A DNA stretch of 64,000 bases from assembly GCF_000347635.1 (NCBI RefSeq), contig NC_020514.1:744001-808000 (forward strand), given 5' to 3'. Below, piece by piece: positions 1 to 9,900 of the stretch. Each line of letters begins with the position of its first letter. The stretch's first letter is position 1. Origin of the DNA: Paraglaciecola psychrophila 170 (GTDB lineage: Bacteria > Pseudomonadota > Gammaproteobacteria > Enterobacterales > Alteromonadaceae). The notes beneath the pieces were generated by a model. The model saw only the letters and a list, made by a program, of their open reading frames with translations, did not search any database and was not told the DNA's origin. Both the position numbers and the translations under genes were made by a program.

Positions 1-1
1 T

Positions 2-3000
2 GACCCTGACAATGATGGCGACGGTGTATTAGACGCGAATGACTTTTTGCCAGATGACCCTTCTGAATCCTTCGACAATGATGGCGATCTAGTCGGTGAT
101 AATGCTGATCCTGATGATGACAACGATGGCTTTGCCGATGGCGTTGACGCGTTTAGAACTGATCCGGCTGAAAACTTAGACACGGATGGTGATGGCGTCG
201 GTAACAATGCCGACAGTGATGATGACGCTGATGGCGTGGCTGACGCTTCTGACGCGTTTCCACTCGACCCTACTGAGTTCATCGATACTGACAATGACGG
301 CATAGGTAACAATACCGATACCGATGATGACGGTGATGGCGTAGAAGACGGTATAGATAAGTTTTCGCTTGATAGAACAGAATCTATTGATACAGATGGT
401 GACGGCATTGGAAATAATACCGATACTGATGACGATGGTGATGGTGTGCCTGACAATGTTGACCCTGATCCTCTGAATATGGCTGAAGATACCGATACTG
501 ACGGCGATGGCATTGGTAACATTGCCGACCCAGATGATGACGGAGACGGCGTAGCCGATGGCTTTGATGCTTTCCCGCTTAACGGTAATGAAACACTAGA
601 TACCGATGGCGATGGCTTAGGTAATAATCTAGGTGATGCCGATGATGATAACGACGGCACCGTTGATTCTGATGATCCTTTTTCCTTAGATAGAACAGAG
701 TGGCTTGATACTGATAGCGATGGTGTTGGCAATAATGCAGATTCAGATGATGACGGCGACGGCACTATTGATAGTATCGATGCTTTTAGACTCAACGCTG
801 CTGAGTCTAAAGACACCGACGGTGATGGTGTAGGTAACAACGCTGATAGTGACGATGACAATGACTTTTTTATTGATGCCGATGACGATTTCCCCTTAAA
901 TTCATTAGAGTGGTTAGACACTGATAATGACAATGTTGGCAATAATGCAGACAACGATGATGATAATGACGGAGTTAAAGATTCGTTAGATATATTCCCT
1001 TTAAACAGGTTTGAATCAGTCGACACCGATGCTGATGGTGTGGGTAATAACGCAGACAGTGATGATGATGGCGATGGTTTTATCGATAATGATGATGCAT
1101 TTCCACTGGATATATCGGAATGGCTCGATACCGACTTAGATGGCATTGGCAATAATTTAGATACGGACGATGACGGTGATGAAGTAACCGATAATCTGGA
1201 TTTATTCCCGGTAGATAACACTGAATGGCTAGATACTGATGTTGATAGTATCGGTAATAATGCCGACAGTGATGACGATAATGATGGCGTAAGAGACATA
1301 GACGATGCCTTTCCACTTGATCCGGTCGAAACCAAAGATACGGATCTAGATGGGATAGGAAATGTATTTGATATTGATGATGACGGTGACGGCGTAATTG
1401 ATTCTGATGATGCCTTTCCGCTAGATAGCACCGAGACAGTAGATACCGATGGTGACGGTACAGGCAACAATACAGATACAGATGATGACGGTGATGGGAT
1501 CTCTGATATTAATGATCCATTTCAACTCGATCCAACGGAGTTTATTGATACCGATAATGACGGCACCGGTAACAATAGCGATACTAATGACGACAATGAT
1601 GGGTTTTTAGATACAGAAGACGATTTCCCCTTGGACCCATTAGAATGGTTAGACACCGACAAGGACACCATTGGTAATAATGCAGATCTCGATGACGATA
1701 ACGACGGAATGAGCGATGAATTTGAAATCAGGTATGGTTTGAATACTCTTGATCCTGATGATGCCTTACTTGATATTGATTTAGACGGCGTAATAAACGG
1801 TGATGAAGCGCTAGACAATAAAAATCCTCTGGTTGATGATTATCCTCCAAAGATCAACCTCCCAGGATCACTGCAACTTAATGCGGAGCATATCTTTACT
1901 ACGCTTACTGAAGCGGCATTGGTGGCGGCGACCAATATTTCTGCTAGTGATGGTTTAGATGGTGATGACTGCTGCAGTCTTACCCCTGTTGGTTTTGAGC
2001 GTGGTATACAGGTGTTAAAATCTGGTCAATTCCCGGTTAAGTGGAGAGCAATTGATAACGCTGGCAATATTGCCTATATAGAGCAAACGATTAATCTTTA
2101 TCCTTTAGTTAATTTTGAGCCTGACCAGACTGTTGCAGAAGGTGGCATCGCTACTGTAAAGATTGTGCTCTCAGGTATCTCGCCCATTTATCCATTTAAG
2201 ATCCCAGTTGCAGTGGTGGGGGATGTCGATGCTTTTGACTACAGTATTGATGATGAGTTTGTGGTGATTGAAAGTGGCACTATTGGTTACGTTAATATCA
2301 GGTTAAACGAAGACTTTCAAGACGAAGGGGATGAGCGACTTATTTTGGAATTTGGTGATGGCTTAAATGTAGGCTCACAACCCACTCATACTATTACTGT
2401 GAGTGAAGAAAACCTAGCCCCTAAATTATCCGTTTTAGTCACACAACGAGGCTTGATGTTATCCAATGTCGCCAAAGACGATGGTGATATTGAGCTAAGG
2501 TTAAACATTGACGACTCTAATCTTGGCGATACACATATTATTGAATGGACTATTCCCGCCGAGTATCAAGCACGGGTCAGTGCTAATCAGATGGTGGTAG
2601 TGATCACCCCTAGTAATATAAGTTTACCTACTACTAACAGTGATATTTTATCTTTATCAGTAGAAGTGACGGATAGTGGCCCGGGCACCTTAGTTACCAC
2701 TGAAGTTGTGCATATTCCGATTTTGGCTACTCAACCCGCATTAACTAAAAGTGATGTTGATCGCGATGGGTTAACCGATAAGGAAGAAGGTTTTCTAGAT
2801 GAGGACTTCGATGGTCTGCCAGCATTTATGGATGTATCAGATGTTACCTATATTCAGCCTATACATGTTAATTCCGCCATCACTAAGTTTGTTGAGACAG
2901 AGCCAGGTCTTGTGCTGGCTTTGGGAAAATTCGCTAGGCTACAACAGTCAGACGGTGTAATGTTATCTGAACAAGAAATCAAAGCTACAGGGTTGATTAT

Positions 3001-3493
3001 CGCTGATACGATTAACCATCAAAATGAGTATTACGATTTTGAAATTAGTGACATTCTCCCGGTGGGGAGTTCAGTAGATGTTGTTTTGCCCTTGCAACAA
3101 AACATTCCTGAATTTGCCATATATAGAAAGTTTTCTGCAGAAAATGGCTGGCAGGATTTTGTGGAAAATGCCGACAACAGCTTAGCGTCAACTGTATCTG
3201 ATAACGATGTATGCCCAGCACCAGATAGTAATTTGTATTCAAGAGGCCTGAGTAAAGGCGACGATTGTGTGCGTTTAACTATCAAAGACGGTGGTCCCAA
3301 TGATGCTGATGGCATAGCAAACGGCACGATTGAAGACCCAGGTGGCATAGCGTTAAAGTCTGTAGATGAAATCGTTAAAACCCTTGATCCAGAAAAAAGC
3401 AGCACAGGCGGGGTGTTTACCCTCAACCTTGGCCTGCTTCTGATATTGCTAGGATGGCGTGGTTTTATTGCCAGTTCGAAGGGTAGGGCGTAA
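2..3493 (+). CDS. Thrombospondin type-3 repeat calcium-binding surface protein (5' partial)
   Basis: The frame is open from base 2, so the true start lies left of the window; the first in-frame ATG at 47 is internal. About the first 590 visible residues are 16 copies of a roughly 35-residue unit with the pattern DTDGDGxGNN-D-DDDxDGxxDxxDxFPLDxxE, the Ca2+-binding signature of thrombospondin type-3 repeats. A beta-sandwich region follows (HYR/Calx-beta-like, by inference), then a second acidic DxDxDG patch. The tail has a Gly-Gly, a hydrophobic stretch (LNLGLLLILLGW) and basic residues, resembling a GlyGly-CTERM sorting signal. It is probably exported and anchored at the surface, but its binding partner cannot be read from sequence. 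The repeat and export assignment is solid; the function is not known. Confidence 0.85.
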   Translation, partial: DPDNDGDGVLDANDFLPDDPSESFDNDGDLVGDNADPDDDNDGFADGVDAFRTDPAENLDTDGDGVGNNADSDDDADGVADASDAFPLDPTEFIDTDNDGIGNNTDTDDDGDGVEDGIDKFSLDRTESIDTDGDGIGNNTDTDDDGDGVPDNVDPDPLNMAEDTDTDGDGIGNIADPDDDGDGVADGFDAFPLNGNETLDTDGDGLGNNLGDADDDNDGTVDSDDPFSLDRTEWLDTDSDGVGNNADSDDDGDGTIDSIDAFRLNAAESKDTDGDGVGNNADSDDDNDFFIDADDDFPLNSLEWLDTDNDNVGNNADNDDDNDGVKDSLDIFPLNRFESVDTDADGVGNNADSDDDGDGFIDNDDAFPLDISEWLDTDLDGIGNNLDTDDDGDEVTDNLDLFPVDNTEWLDTDVDSIGNNADSDDDNDGVRDIDDAFPLDPVETKDTDLDGIGNVFDIDDDGDGVIDSDDAFPLDSTETVDTDGDGTGNNTDTDDDGDGISDINDPFQLDPTEFIDTDNDGTGNNSDTNDDNDGFLDTEDDFPLDPLEWLDTDKDTIGNNADLDDDNDGMSDEFEIRYGLNTLDPDDALLDIDLDGVINGDEALDNKNPLVDDYPPKINLPGSLQLNAEHIFTTLTEAALVAATNISASDGLDGDDCCSLTPVGFERGIQVLKSGQFPVKWRAIDNAGNIAYIEQTINLYPLVNFEPDQTVAEGGIATVKIVLSGISPIYPFKIPVAVVGDVDAFDYSIDDEFVVIESGTIGYVNIRLNEDFQDEGDERLILEFGDGLNVGSQPTHTITVSEENLAPKLSVLVTQRGLMLSNVAKDDGDIELRLNIDDSNLGDTHIIEWTIPAEYQARVSANQMVVVITPSNISLPTTNSDILSLSVEVTDSGPGTLVTTEVVHIPILATQPALTKSDVDRDGLTDKEEGFLDEDFDGLPAFMDVSDVTYIQPIHVNSAITKFVETEPGLVLALGKFARLQQSDGVMLSEQEIKATGLIIADTINHQNEYYDFEISDILPVGSSVDVVLPLQQNIPEFAIYRKFSAENGWQDFVENADNSLASTVSDNDVCPAPDSNLYSRGLSKGDDCVRLTIKDGGPNDADGIANGTIEDPGGIALKSVDEIVKTLDPEKSSTGGVFTLNLGLLLILLGWRGFIASSKGRA

Positions 3494-3508
3494 AATAATA
3501 ACGCTCTG

Positions 3509-3569
3509 GGCTACAGGCTATATAGAAGGGGCTTAATTGTTTTATCTAGCCTATAGCCAAAACAATTAA
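3509..3569. terminator. Two overlapping, mutually exclusive hairpins after the repeat-protein gene
   Basis: GGCTACAGGCTA (3509-3520) pairs with TAGCCTATAGCC (3547-3558) with one mismatch. TTAATTGTTTT (3533-3543) pairs perfectly with AAAACAATTAA (3559-3569). The second stem begins inside the loop of the first and pairs beyond its 3' arm, so both cannot form in full together. They lie 16 bases after the stop codon and probably end transcription, although neither has a classical downstream T run on the plus strand. Confidence 0.45.
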
Positions 3570-3684
3570 TGAAGTACTATTCAAATATTAGCGGTACTAA
3601 TTCAAAGATGTTTTGCATCTAAGGTTAATCACTAAATAGTTTTGTTTAGTTATTCTTGATCAGAAGCTTGTGGTCAAAGTCTAA

Positions 3685-4546
3685 TCATGTAGTCTTATTA
3701 ATGTATGCTGGAACTTGTGCTGTTCGTTTAAAATTAGTCGCTGCGGACTTCAACTTTTCAACTAATTGTGGCAAATTTCCACGCTTTGAAATGGCTAAAT
3801 AAGTGGTTGCCAGTTGTAACTGAAATACTCTGGTAATATCAGTACAGGGTGCTTTAATTGTTAAGTATATTATGTCGATTCCGCCATCTGAGAAAAACAA
3901 ATAATTAGCTTCACCGGTTAGAAATTTTTGCAATGCAACTTGCCATGTTGGTGTGGCAACAGCGATATGCCCTGAATCTGCGATGACTTGTTCACGAAAG
4001 TCGCCGACAAAAACTGCTATTTGGCCTTGGAGTGGCAATTGCTTAACAGCATCAATGCTCATGTCTTGTTGGTTTGATTTGTGACCAAACACGGAGTAGA
4101 CATTCTGCGTTATCGGGGATATTCAATAGAAGTTGTCCTCTGTGTCTTGGGTCCGAGCTAAAGCAAAAACTAACACGTCAGGTTTTATTTTACTTTCGTT
4201 TAATATACGCTGCCAACATGATTTGCTTGCGCAATCTTGCTTCAGTTGAAATACCTTGGACTAATTCAACTGTGTAACCGGAAGGTTTCCCTCGTCCATT
4301 GTATTCGCTAAAAGATGGTTCAAGATGTGTTAACACCCAAATTTGGTTTGCAAACGATTGATTACCATCTATTTTACCAAGTGTTATTACACCGTTAGTA
4401 ACATCCACATTGGTTCCCACAAGCTGCAATTTTAACAGCCATTGTTCTATTAGATGATTGAATGCATGCGAAGTCATAAAACGTTCAGCTACATTTGCTA
4501 ATTTTATCGCATATTCGCGATTTTGGTTGGTTTTTAGCATAGTCAT
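3685..4546 (-). pseudogene. Broken family-3 extracellular solute-binding protein
   Basis: The N-terminal fragment (4546-4190) contains LTHLEPSFSEYNGRGKPSGY and VELVQGISTEARLRKQIM. This matches the start of SBP_bac_3 (amino-acid ABC-type) binding domains. After a frameshift near 4200 the expected KPDVLVFALARTQDTEDNFY follows in another frame. A TGA then stands where the family would have a Trp, before ISPITQNVYSVFGHKSNQ. The last fragment (to 3685) carries the rest of the lobe, including FLTGEANYLF. There is no clear signal peptide. One frameshift, an apparent small deletion and one nonsense codon make this a real pseudogene. No permease or ATPase gene is nearby. Confidence 0.7.
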
Positions 4547-5164
4547 ATAGCTGAATTGTATGTCATAAGTGTATGTGTTTTTGAATGATGAGCAGTCAAA
4601 TTAGGCTAACTTGCAGGTGACCGAAACACGTAGTTCAGAGTAGAGTAACGTGGAGACTCTACCTTTTAGCACTTCGCCAATAGGTTGTTCCCAACTATTG
4701 TACTCGACCACGTTTTCTATCCCGTGATTGCGAAAATGTCAGCGCGATAATCACCACTTAGCCCCCCCCACCGACTTTAATTTTTTGAGTCCTGCCAGTT
4801 TAGATGTTTTTTTATTATCGGTGTCTTGAGGATTATCAACGATCGAAAAAAGCAATAATATTTGCAGTGATCGGTGCAATCCAAAAGAAGGCATCTTCGC
4901 TTTGCCATCAAGTTGTAGAGGTTAAAATCATATTCCAAATATTCGCTGAAAACCCTCAATAATAGTGCGATAGCATCACTCTCGGCATGATACTAAATCG
5001 TATTTTTTTGTGCAAACATAGCTCAGGGTATTTACATTTTGTTCAGTGGTTGTTGGTTATTTTAGTAATGATGAGCGCGCCCAAGGACAAAAAAGAACGC
5101 GCAAAATAGGGGGGTAAAATAATAAGAGGGTTGACACACTTTTTATATCTTAAGTGCTCTTCCG
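4547..5164. other. Gene-poor stretch with a short coding-like scrap
   Basis: No intact gene was found. On the minus strand, 4601-4714 reads as a coherent peptide containing VVEYNSWEQPIGEVL. This faintly resembles the N-terminal QPIGE segment of some GNAT acetyltransferases, and it has no start and no following domain. The rest is AT-rich with a run of eight C at about 4762. I see no convincing promoter or RNA gene. Confidence 0.3.
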
Positions 5165-5296
5165 TTATTTTCGCTCTTGACTGCAGCGTTTCGAACAATA
5201 CTTCACCTCATCCCAGCATCTTTCCCATTTTTTACGCCAATTAAACGGGCGATTGCATACAGGACAGATTTTGCTGGGCAGCTCAGACTTTCTCAT
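5165..5296 (-). CDS. DUF2256 small zinc-ribbon-like protein
   Basis: This is a 43-residue ORF starting at ATG 5296 and ending at TAA 5165. It begins [20 protein letters not shown] and contains two Cys pairs (CPVC and CSKRC) plus basic and aromatic residues. That is the DUF2256 pattern, a likely zinc-binding mini-protein. It overlaps the 3' end of the cryptochrome/photolyase gene by 14 bases, so the two are probably translationally coupled. DUF2256 genes commonly accompany photolyase/cryptochrome genes. The biochemical role is unknown; help with the flavoprotein or its iron-sulfur cluster is speculation. Confidence 0.85.
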   Translation of the reverse strand: MRKSELPSKICPVCNRPFNWRKKWERCWDEVKYCSKRCSQERK

Positions 5297-6821
5297 TTTT
5301 GTCTAAAGCTTTGAAAAATATTTGGCCGTCTCGCTGGATAGCTTGGCGCTTTTCGTCGGTCATTTTGTTCAGGGTGCGGTAGGGCATACCCAAACGCGGA
5401 TTATTACCTAACTTTTCTTTGTTTCGGTCTAAAAAATCCCAATATAAATAGTTAAATGGGCAGGCTTGTGGGCCATTTTTTTCTTTCACTTTATAATGGC
5501 AGCTTTTGCAATAATTAGACATTTTATTGATATAACTACCGCTGGCTGCATAAGGTTTACTAGCCAGTAAGCCGCCATCTGCAAAGAGGATCATGCCGGT
5601 GACATTGGGCATTTCTACCCACTCATAGGCGTCAGCATACACAATCAAATACCATTCGTTGACTTCATCAGGGTGCAGTCCTGCTAATAAGGCGAAGTTA
5701 CCTAAGACCATTAATCTCTGAATATGGTGGGTATATGCGTTTTCTGAGGTTTCTTTGATGCATTGATGAAGGCAATTCATTTTGGTGTTTGTATCCCAAA
5801 AGAATTTAGGAAGCGAGCGTGTCGCTTCGAGGAAGTTTTCAGTTTTGTAATCTGGCATTTTTAGCCAATACAAACCGCGCACATATTCGCGCCAGCCTAA
5901 TACCTGACGAATAAAGCCTTCAACTGCATTTAGCGGGGCGTCACCATTTCGATATGCGTTCTCTGCTTTTTCAATCACTTCTTTGGGCGTTAAAAGCCCG
6001 CAGTTTAAGTAAAAACCAATATGTGAGTGATACATCCAAGGTTCGCCTTGCACCATAGCGTCTTGGTAATCGCCAAAATGAATTAAGCGCTGGGCTACAA
6101 ATTCATCTAATACAACCAATGCCTCTTCTCGATTGACGGCAAAGTGAAAATTACCAAGTTCCCCAAAATGGTCACTAAAATTATCTGCTACTAATTGCAA
6201 GACGTCTTGAGTAATGGCGTCAGGTTCAAACTTTGTGGGTAGTGGCGGAGACATACCTTTGGGTAATGCTTTGCGGTTTGAACTGTCAAAATTCCATTTA
6301 TCGCCTACTGGTTTGTCACCATCCATCAAAAAATGCCATTTTTTGCGCATTTCTCGGTAAAAAAACTCCATACGTAATTGCTTACGGTCCTCTGCCCAAG
6401 TGGCGAATTCATCAAGGCTTGATAAAAATCGGTCATCTTGGCAAATCTCAACGGGAATATTTAACTTATCTTGCCAGCTCTGCATCTCTGCTAATACGCG
6501 ATATTCACCGGGATGGGTAAGTATAATTTTATTGATGTTTTTTTGTTTACACAGCCGTTCTACCTCGCCAAATAAACTACCTTGATTGTTCTGGTCGTCA
6601 TAATGGGTGTAATGAAGGTTATGTCCCTGAGATATTAATTCCTGAGCGAAGTGGCGCATAGCTGAGAACAAAAAGGCTATTTTCTTTTGGTGATGTTTTA
6701 CGTAAATAGCTTCTTGACGCACTTCGGCGATTAAGATCCAGTCGTTGTCTAAGTCGCAATGTTGGAGACTGGCCAACGAGTTGCTCAGTTGGTCAGCAAG
6801 TATAAGTCTGAGGGTAGCCAT
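5283..6821 (-). CDS. FeS-type (6-4) photolyase / bacterial cryptochrome
   Basis: This is the prokaryotic FeS-BCP branch of the cryptochrome/photolyase family, flavoproteins of about 510 residues that repair (6-4) photoproducts with blue light. The N-terminus reads [14 protein letters not shown], typical of the family. The C-terminal half holds the FAD-binding helical domain ([23 protein letters not shown]). The cluster Cys residues appear as YCKSCHYK and [10 protein letters not shown], plus an earlier Cys in MNCLHQC. I start at ATG 6821 (MATLRL) because it matches the family start and lies just after the upstream stop; ATG 6839 would add six residues. It is the middle gene of a leftward photolyase - cryptochrome - DUF2256 operon. 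Confidence 0.88.
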   Translation of the reverse strand: MATLRLILADQLSNSLASLQHCDLDNDWILIAEVRQEAIYVKHHQKKIAFLFSAMRHFAQELISQGHNLHYTHYDDQNNQGSLFGEVERLCKQKNINKIILTHPGEYRVLAEMQSWQDKLNIPVEICQDDRFLSSLDEFATWAEDRKQLRMEFFYREMRKKWHFLMDGDKPVGDKWNFDSSNRKALPKGMSPPLPTKFEPDAITQDVLQLVADNFSDHFGELGNFHFAVNREEALVVLDEFVAQRLIHFGDYQDAMVQGEPWMYHSHIGFYLNCGLLTPKEVIEKAENAYRNGDAPLNAVEGFIRQVLGWREYVRGLYWLKMPDYKTENFLEATRSLPKFFWDTNTKMNCLHQCIKETSENAYTHHIQRLMVLGNFALLAGLHPDEVNEWYLIVYADAYEWVEMPNVTGMILFADGGLLASKPYAASGSYINKMSNYCKSCHYKVKEKNGPQACPFNYLYWDFLDRNKEKLGNNPRLGMPYRTLNKMTDEKRQAIQRDGQIFFKALDKNEKV

Positions 6822-6822
6822 T

Positions 6823-8278
6823 TTAGAGTGTTTCTTCATCTGGTTGCTGTTTCGATTGTGCTAGCGCATCAAGAGCACGCAGCCGTGATATTTTTAAATC
6901 AACTAAAGGTCTAGGATAATTATCACCTAGTTTAATACCCGCATAATTGAGAATGTTTTGTGGGGCATCCCATGGGTTATGGATAAATTTATCAGGTAAT
7001 TTGCTAAGTTCTGGGCAATAACGTTTAACGTAATCGCCCTTGGGGTCAAAACGCTGCCCTTGAGTGACGGGATTAAAAAATCCTGAAATAAGGTGCAGCA
7101 TCGGCTCCTGTGCCCGCTATCCATTGCCAGCTTGCGCTATTGGCCGCTAAATCTGCATCTAATAAACAATCCCAGAACCAACGCTCTCCTTTGCGCCAAT
7201 CAATTAATAAGTTTTTCACTAAGAATGAGCCCACCACCATACGTAAGCGGTTATGCATAGTGCCGGTTTGCCAGAGTTCACGCATACCTGCATCGACGAT
7301 TGGAATGCCCGTTTGACCTAGTTGCCAGGCTTTTAGTGAATTGTCATCAGTGCGCCACGGGAAATGCTCAAACTTAGGGCTGAAGTTCTTTTGTGGAATG
7401 TGCGGGAAATGAAACAATAAAGAATGTGAAAACTCGCGCCATCCTAATTCACTTAAATAGCAATCTAAGCCTACGTCTTCGGTATTGCCATTTAAAGAAT
7501 CAATGGCCGCATACCAAACTTGATTCGGAGATATTTCACCAAAATGCAAGTGTGCTGATAGTTTGGATGTTGCACCTAAGTCCGGAAAATCTCGTTTGTT
7601 TTTATACTCTTTAGCGCCATCAGGTAAAAAATCACTGAGGTGATTTGCGGCACCTTGTTCACCCGGCGTCCACATTTTTTCAATGGTACCGTGCCAGTTA
7701 ATATCTGGCATTAACTCAAGTGAGTCCAAGCCTTTATCTGATTCTGGAAAATACTCAATCTGTAAGTTTTTTGGCACTTCAACCGGCATTCTTGGGGAAG
7801 CTTTAGATAAACAACCGCGACGATAGTAGGGCGTAAATACTTTGTAAGGTGTCTCGTCTTTTTTTAATACTTGCCATGGTTCCCATAATAAATGGCTATT
7901 AAAACTTTGAACATTGATACCTGCTTCAATTAAAGCATGCTTAAGTTGAGTGTCTCGCTTTATTTGCCAAGGCTCGTAGGACCGATTCCAGACGACGCTT
8001 TTGATGTCATGTAGCTGAATAAATTCAATTAGTAGCTTGCTCGCATCACCCTTTAGACAATGCAACTGACCGTTTAATGAATCATTCAGAGAACTAAGTG
8101 ATTGGTGCAACCACCATTTACTGGCACTACCAGGTACAAAATGTTCGGGGCAATCAGTATCAGAAATGTACAGCGGTATAACAAGCCCGCGTTCACTAGC
8201 GTAGGTTAGAGCTGGGTTATCTCGTAAACGCAAATCCTGACGAAACCAAACCAATGTTAATGCTGTGATAAATAACAC
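6823..8278 (-). pseudogene. phrB: Class I CPD photolyase, split by one frameshift
   Basis: The first 400 residues (from GTG 8278) start ALTLVWFRQDLRLRDNPAL and run through the photolyase domain (HLHFGEISPNQVW, ELGWREF, TGIPIVDAGMRELWQTGTMH). They stop after GADAAPYFRIF. The remaining FNPVTQGQRFDPKGDYVKRY and the rest to 6823 continue in the next frame. The break is a run of six A on the plus strand (7075-7080); five would restore one enzyme of about 480 residues. FAD and antenna-domain residues look otherwise intact. It is either a recent loss or a sequencing error. It heads the leftward operon and overlaps the next gene's alternative start. Confidence 0.85.
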
Positions 8279-8392
8279 TCCAAGTATTGACTATAGGTCA
8301 TATGTTACTGAAAATAAGTGTTTCTAGATCGAATTATTGTTATTTTTTTTGAAATTAGTGAACCAGATATTTTCTTTATCCGTAAGGATGGC

Positions 8393-8668
8393 ATGAAGAA
8401 AACTATACAAAATTTTAACACTGAAGAAAAATCGCGCATTATCGAAATGGCTTGGGAAGATAGAACCCCATTCGAAGCTATAGAGGGATTATTTGGCGTT
8501 AATTCTAATCAGCTAATCGACATCATGCGTAGTGAACTTAAAATTGGTTCCTTCAAAGTATGGCGAAAACGCATGCGGGGCAGACAAACTAAACATCTTG
8601 CTTTGAGGCCTGAAGGTATTTTGCGTGGTTATTGCAAAACACAATATAAGCACAGCCGCGGTAAATAA
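8393..8668 (+). CDS. TIGR03643-family small protein
   Basis: This is a 91-residue basic protein beginning MKKTIQNFNTEEKSRIIEMA. It then has DRTPFEAIEGLFGV, where an HTH-like helical segment is likely, and it ends in a basic stretch with WRKRMRGRQTKH. I recognise it as the TIGR03643 family (DUF2805), often found beside photolyase and DUF2256 genes. The start at 8393 is chosen over the upstream in-frame ATG because AAGGA sits just before it. It diverges from the photolyase operon. Function unknown; DNA or RNA binding is an inference from composition. Confidence 0.75.
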   Translation: MKKTIQNFNTEEKSRIIEMAWEDRTPFEAIEGLFGVNSNQLIDIMRSELKIGSFKVWRKRMRGRQTKHLALRPEGILRGYCKTQYKHSRGK

Positions 8669-8738
8669 CTTGATTGTTATCTGGTTCCCCTTACTATAAT
8701 TAAACACACCCTTCAATAAAAGTGCTCAATGTCTTTTT

Positions 8739-9833
8739 ATGTTGATACAAAATGTTATCCAACACCTGCTAAATATTCTTGAAGCGAAAGGTTTTAAAGC
8801 CCTAGTGCACTTCGAGTTGGAAGGAGTGTGTGAACTTCGCAGTGATCATAAAAAGCTTGATTATATAACTATTAACAAGATGCTTGCGAAACTGAACATA
8901 GACGGTGAGCTGAAATCCGAGTATTGGAAAAATCAGTGGGAGCTTGTATCGCTTTTTAATGGTCAGTCACCCTTAAAAGAAGCGCAAAACTTAGACCATG
9001 CTATGCGGGTTTTACCTATATTAATGTGCAAGCATGGTGCTGCTAAAGTGATGATGTCACCCGTTGCGTGGGGAGCAGATAAAGGTCGTTACGTGCGGGG
9101 GTCTGGCGCAATTTTTTCATTGGATACTCGGTCAGTACATATTCCTAATGCGATTCAAATGAATGTCAGCGTTAAAAACCATCAGGGTGAAAATTTATTT
9201 GCTCAACAAGGTCTAGGTGAATGGATACAATATGAATTGTTGGTGAATAGCTATAATTGTTGTCTTTTGTTTTTGCCCGAAGAAGATGCTTTTAAACGTT
9301 TAGCGTTACGTCAAGATTATGAATTGGACGCTGAGCTCAGTTCCCCAGTGGTACTGTCTGGCGGGCATCAAGGCAGTATTGCATTGTACAAAGAAATAGG
9401 TAAACACAATCAAGCAATGGGTTTAGAACCCCTTTTTTTTGCTGCCGACAACTCAGTACTACATTATGCTGGTGACTGGCGAAAAACAGCGCGAGTAGAG
9501 CATAGGATTGGTGCAACCAGTAAAAACTATGATCCTTATTTGAATATGTTGTTTATTCTTATAAACGTTCTTGAAGGTATTAGTAAATGGCAACAATTAG
9601 AAGCGTTGCCAAATTTTGAAGATAAAGCTTTACCCGTGTCTTTGTATGACCACCATAGTAAAGAAGATGGGCAAAAAAAATTAGGTGCGCTATCTTTATT
9701 TGAAAATGATAGCTGGTTTGCAAACAAGATAGATTATTACTGCCAAGACATGCCCGATAATAAAGAACTGTGCTTGGGTGTAAAGATTAAAGAATTAATG
9801 CTTAGTAAATACCAATTAACGGTTATTACGTGA
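8739..9833 (+). CDS. Glutamine-synthetase-like protein upstream of ovoA
   Basis: This is a 364-residue protein with no close family I can name. Its second half follows the glutamine synthetase catalytic domain in order. HIPNAIQMNVSV-GENLF resembles the GS HxxQS-GKNLF segment, DAFKRLALRQDYEL resembles NSYKRL-GYE, and RVEHRIGATSKNYDPYLNML resembles the GS ending RIE.R.-ANPYL. The canonical GS nucleotide and ammonia motifs are not obvious, so substrate and activity are open. It lies 67 bases upstream of ovoA on the same strand. An ATP-grasp or ligase step linked to ovothiol or histidine/cysteine chemistry is a hypothesis only. Confidence 0.55.
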   Translation: MLIQNVIQHLLNILEAKGFKALVHFELEGVCELRSDHKKLDYITINKMLAKLNIDGELKSEYWKNQWELVSLFNGQSPLKEAQNLDHAMRVLPILMCKHGAAKVMMSPVAWGADKGRYVRGSGAIFSLDTRSVHIPNAIQMNVSVKNHQGENLFAQQGLGEWIQYELLVNSYNCCLLFLPEEDAFKRLALRQDYELDAELSSPVVLSGGHQGSIALYKEIGKHNQAMGLEPLFFAADNSVLHYAGDWRKTARVEHRIGATSKNYDPYLNMLFILINVLEGISKWQQLEALPNFEDKALPVSLYDHHSKEDGQKKLGALSLFENDSWFANKIDYYCQDMPDNKELCLGVKIKELMLSKYQLTVIT

Positions 9834-9900
9834 TATTCATAAAAGTTGCATTAACAATGTTTGGGTTGATTTAACTTGATAAAAATTAGGAAAGCACGTT

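Noticed and set aside
50..1720. CRISPR-like periodic repeats
   Set aside because: The period of about 105 bases is in frame and encodes thrombospondin type-3 repeats; units vary mostly at third codon positions.
1522..1818. Ser-rich open frame opposite the calcium-repeat gene
   Set aside because: It is the reverse-strand shadow of repeated GAT/GAC codons; no ribosome-binding site and no domain.
4090..4140. TGA read as tryptophan (recoding)
   Set aside because: The same gene has a frameshift and a deletion, and neighbouring intact genes use TGG for Trp and TGA as a stop; simple decay explains it.
4777..4959. 60-codon ORF on the minus strand
   Set aside because: No start signal, low-complexity composition, no family resemblance.
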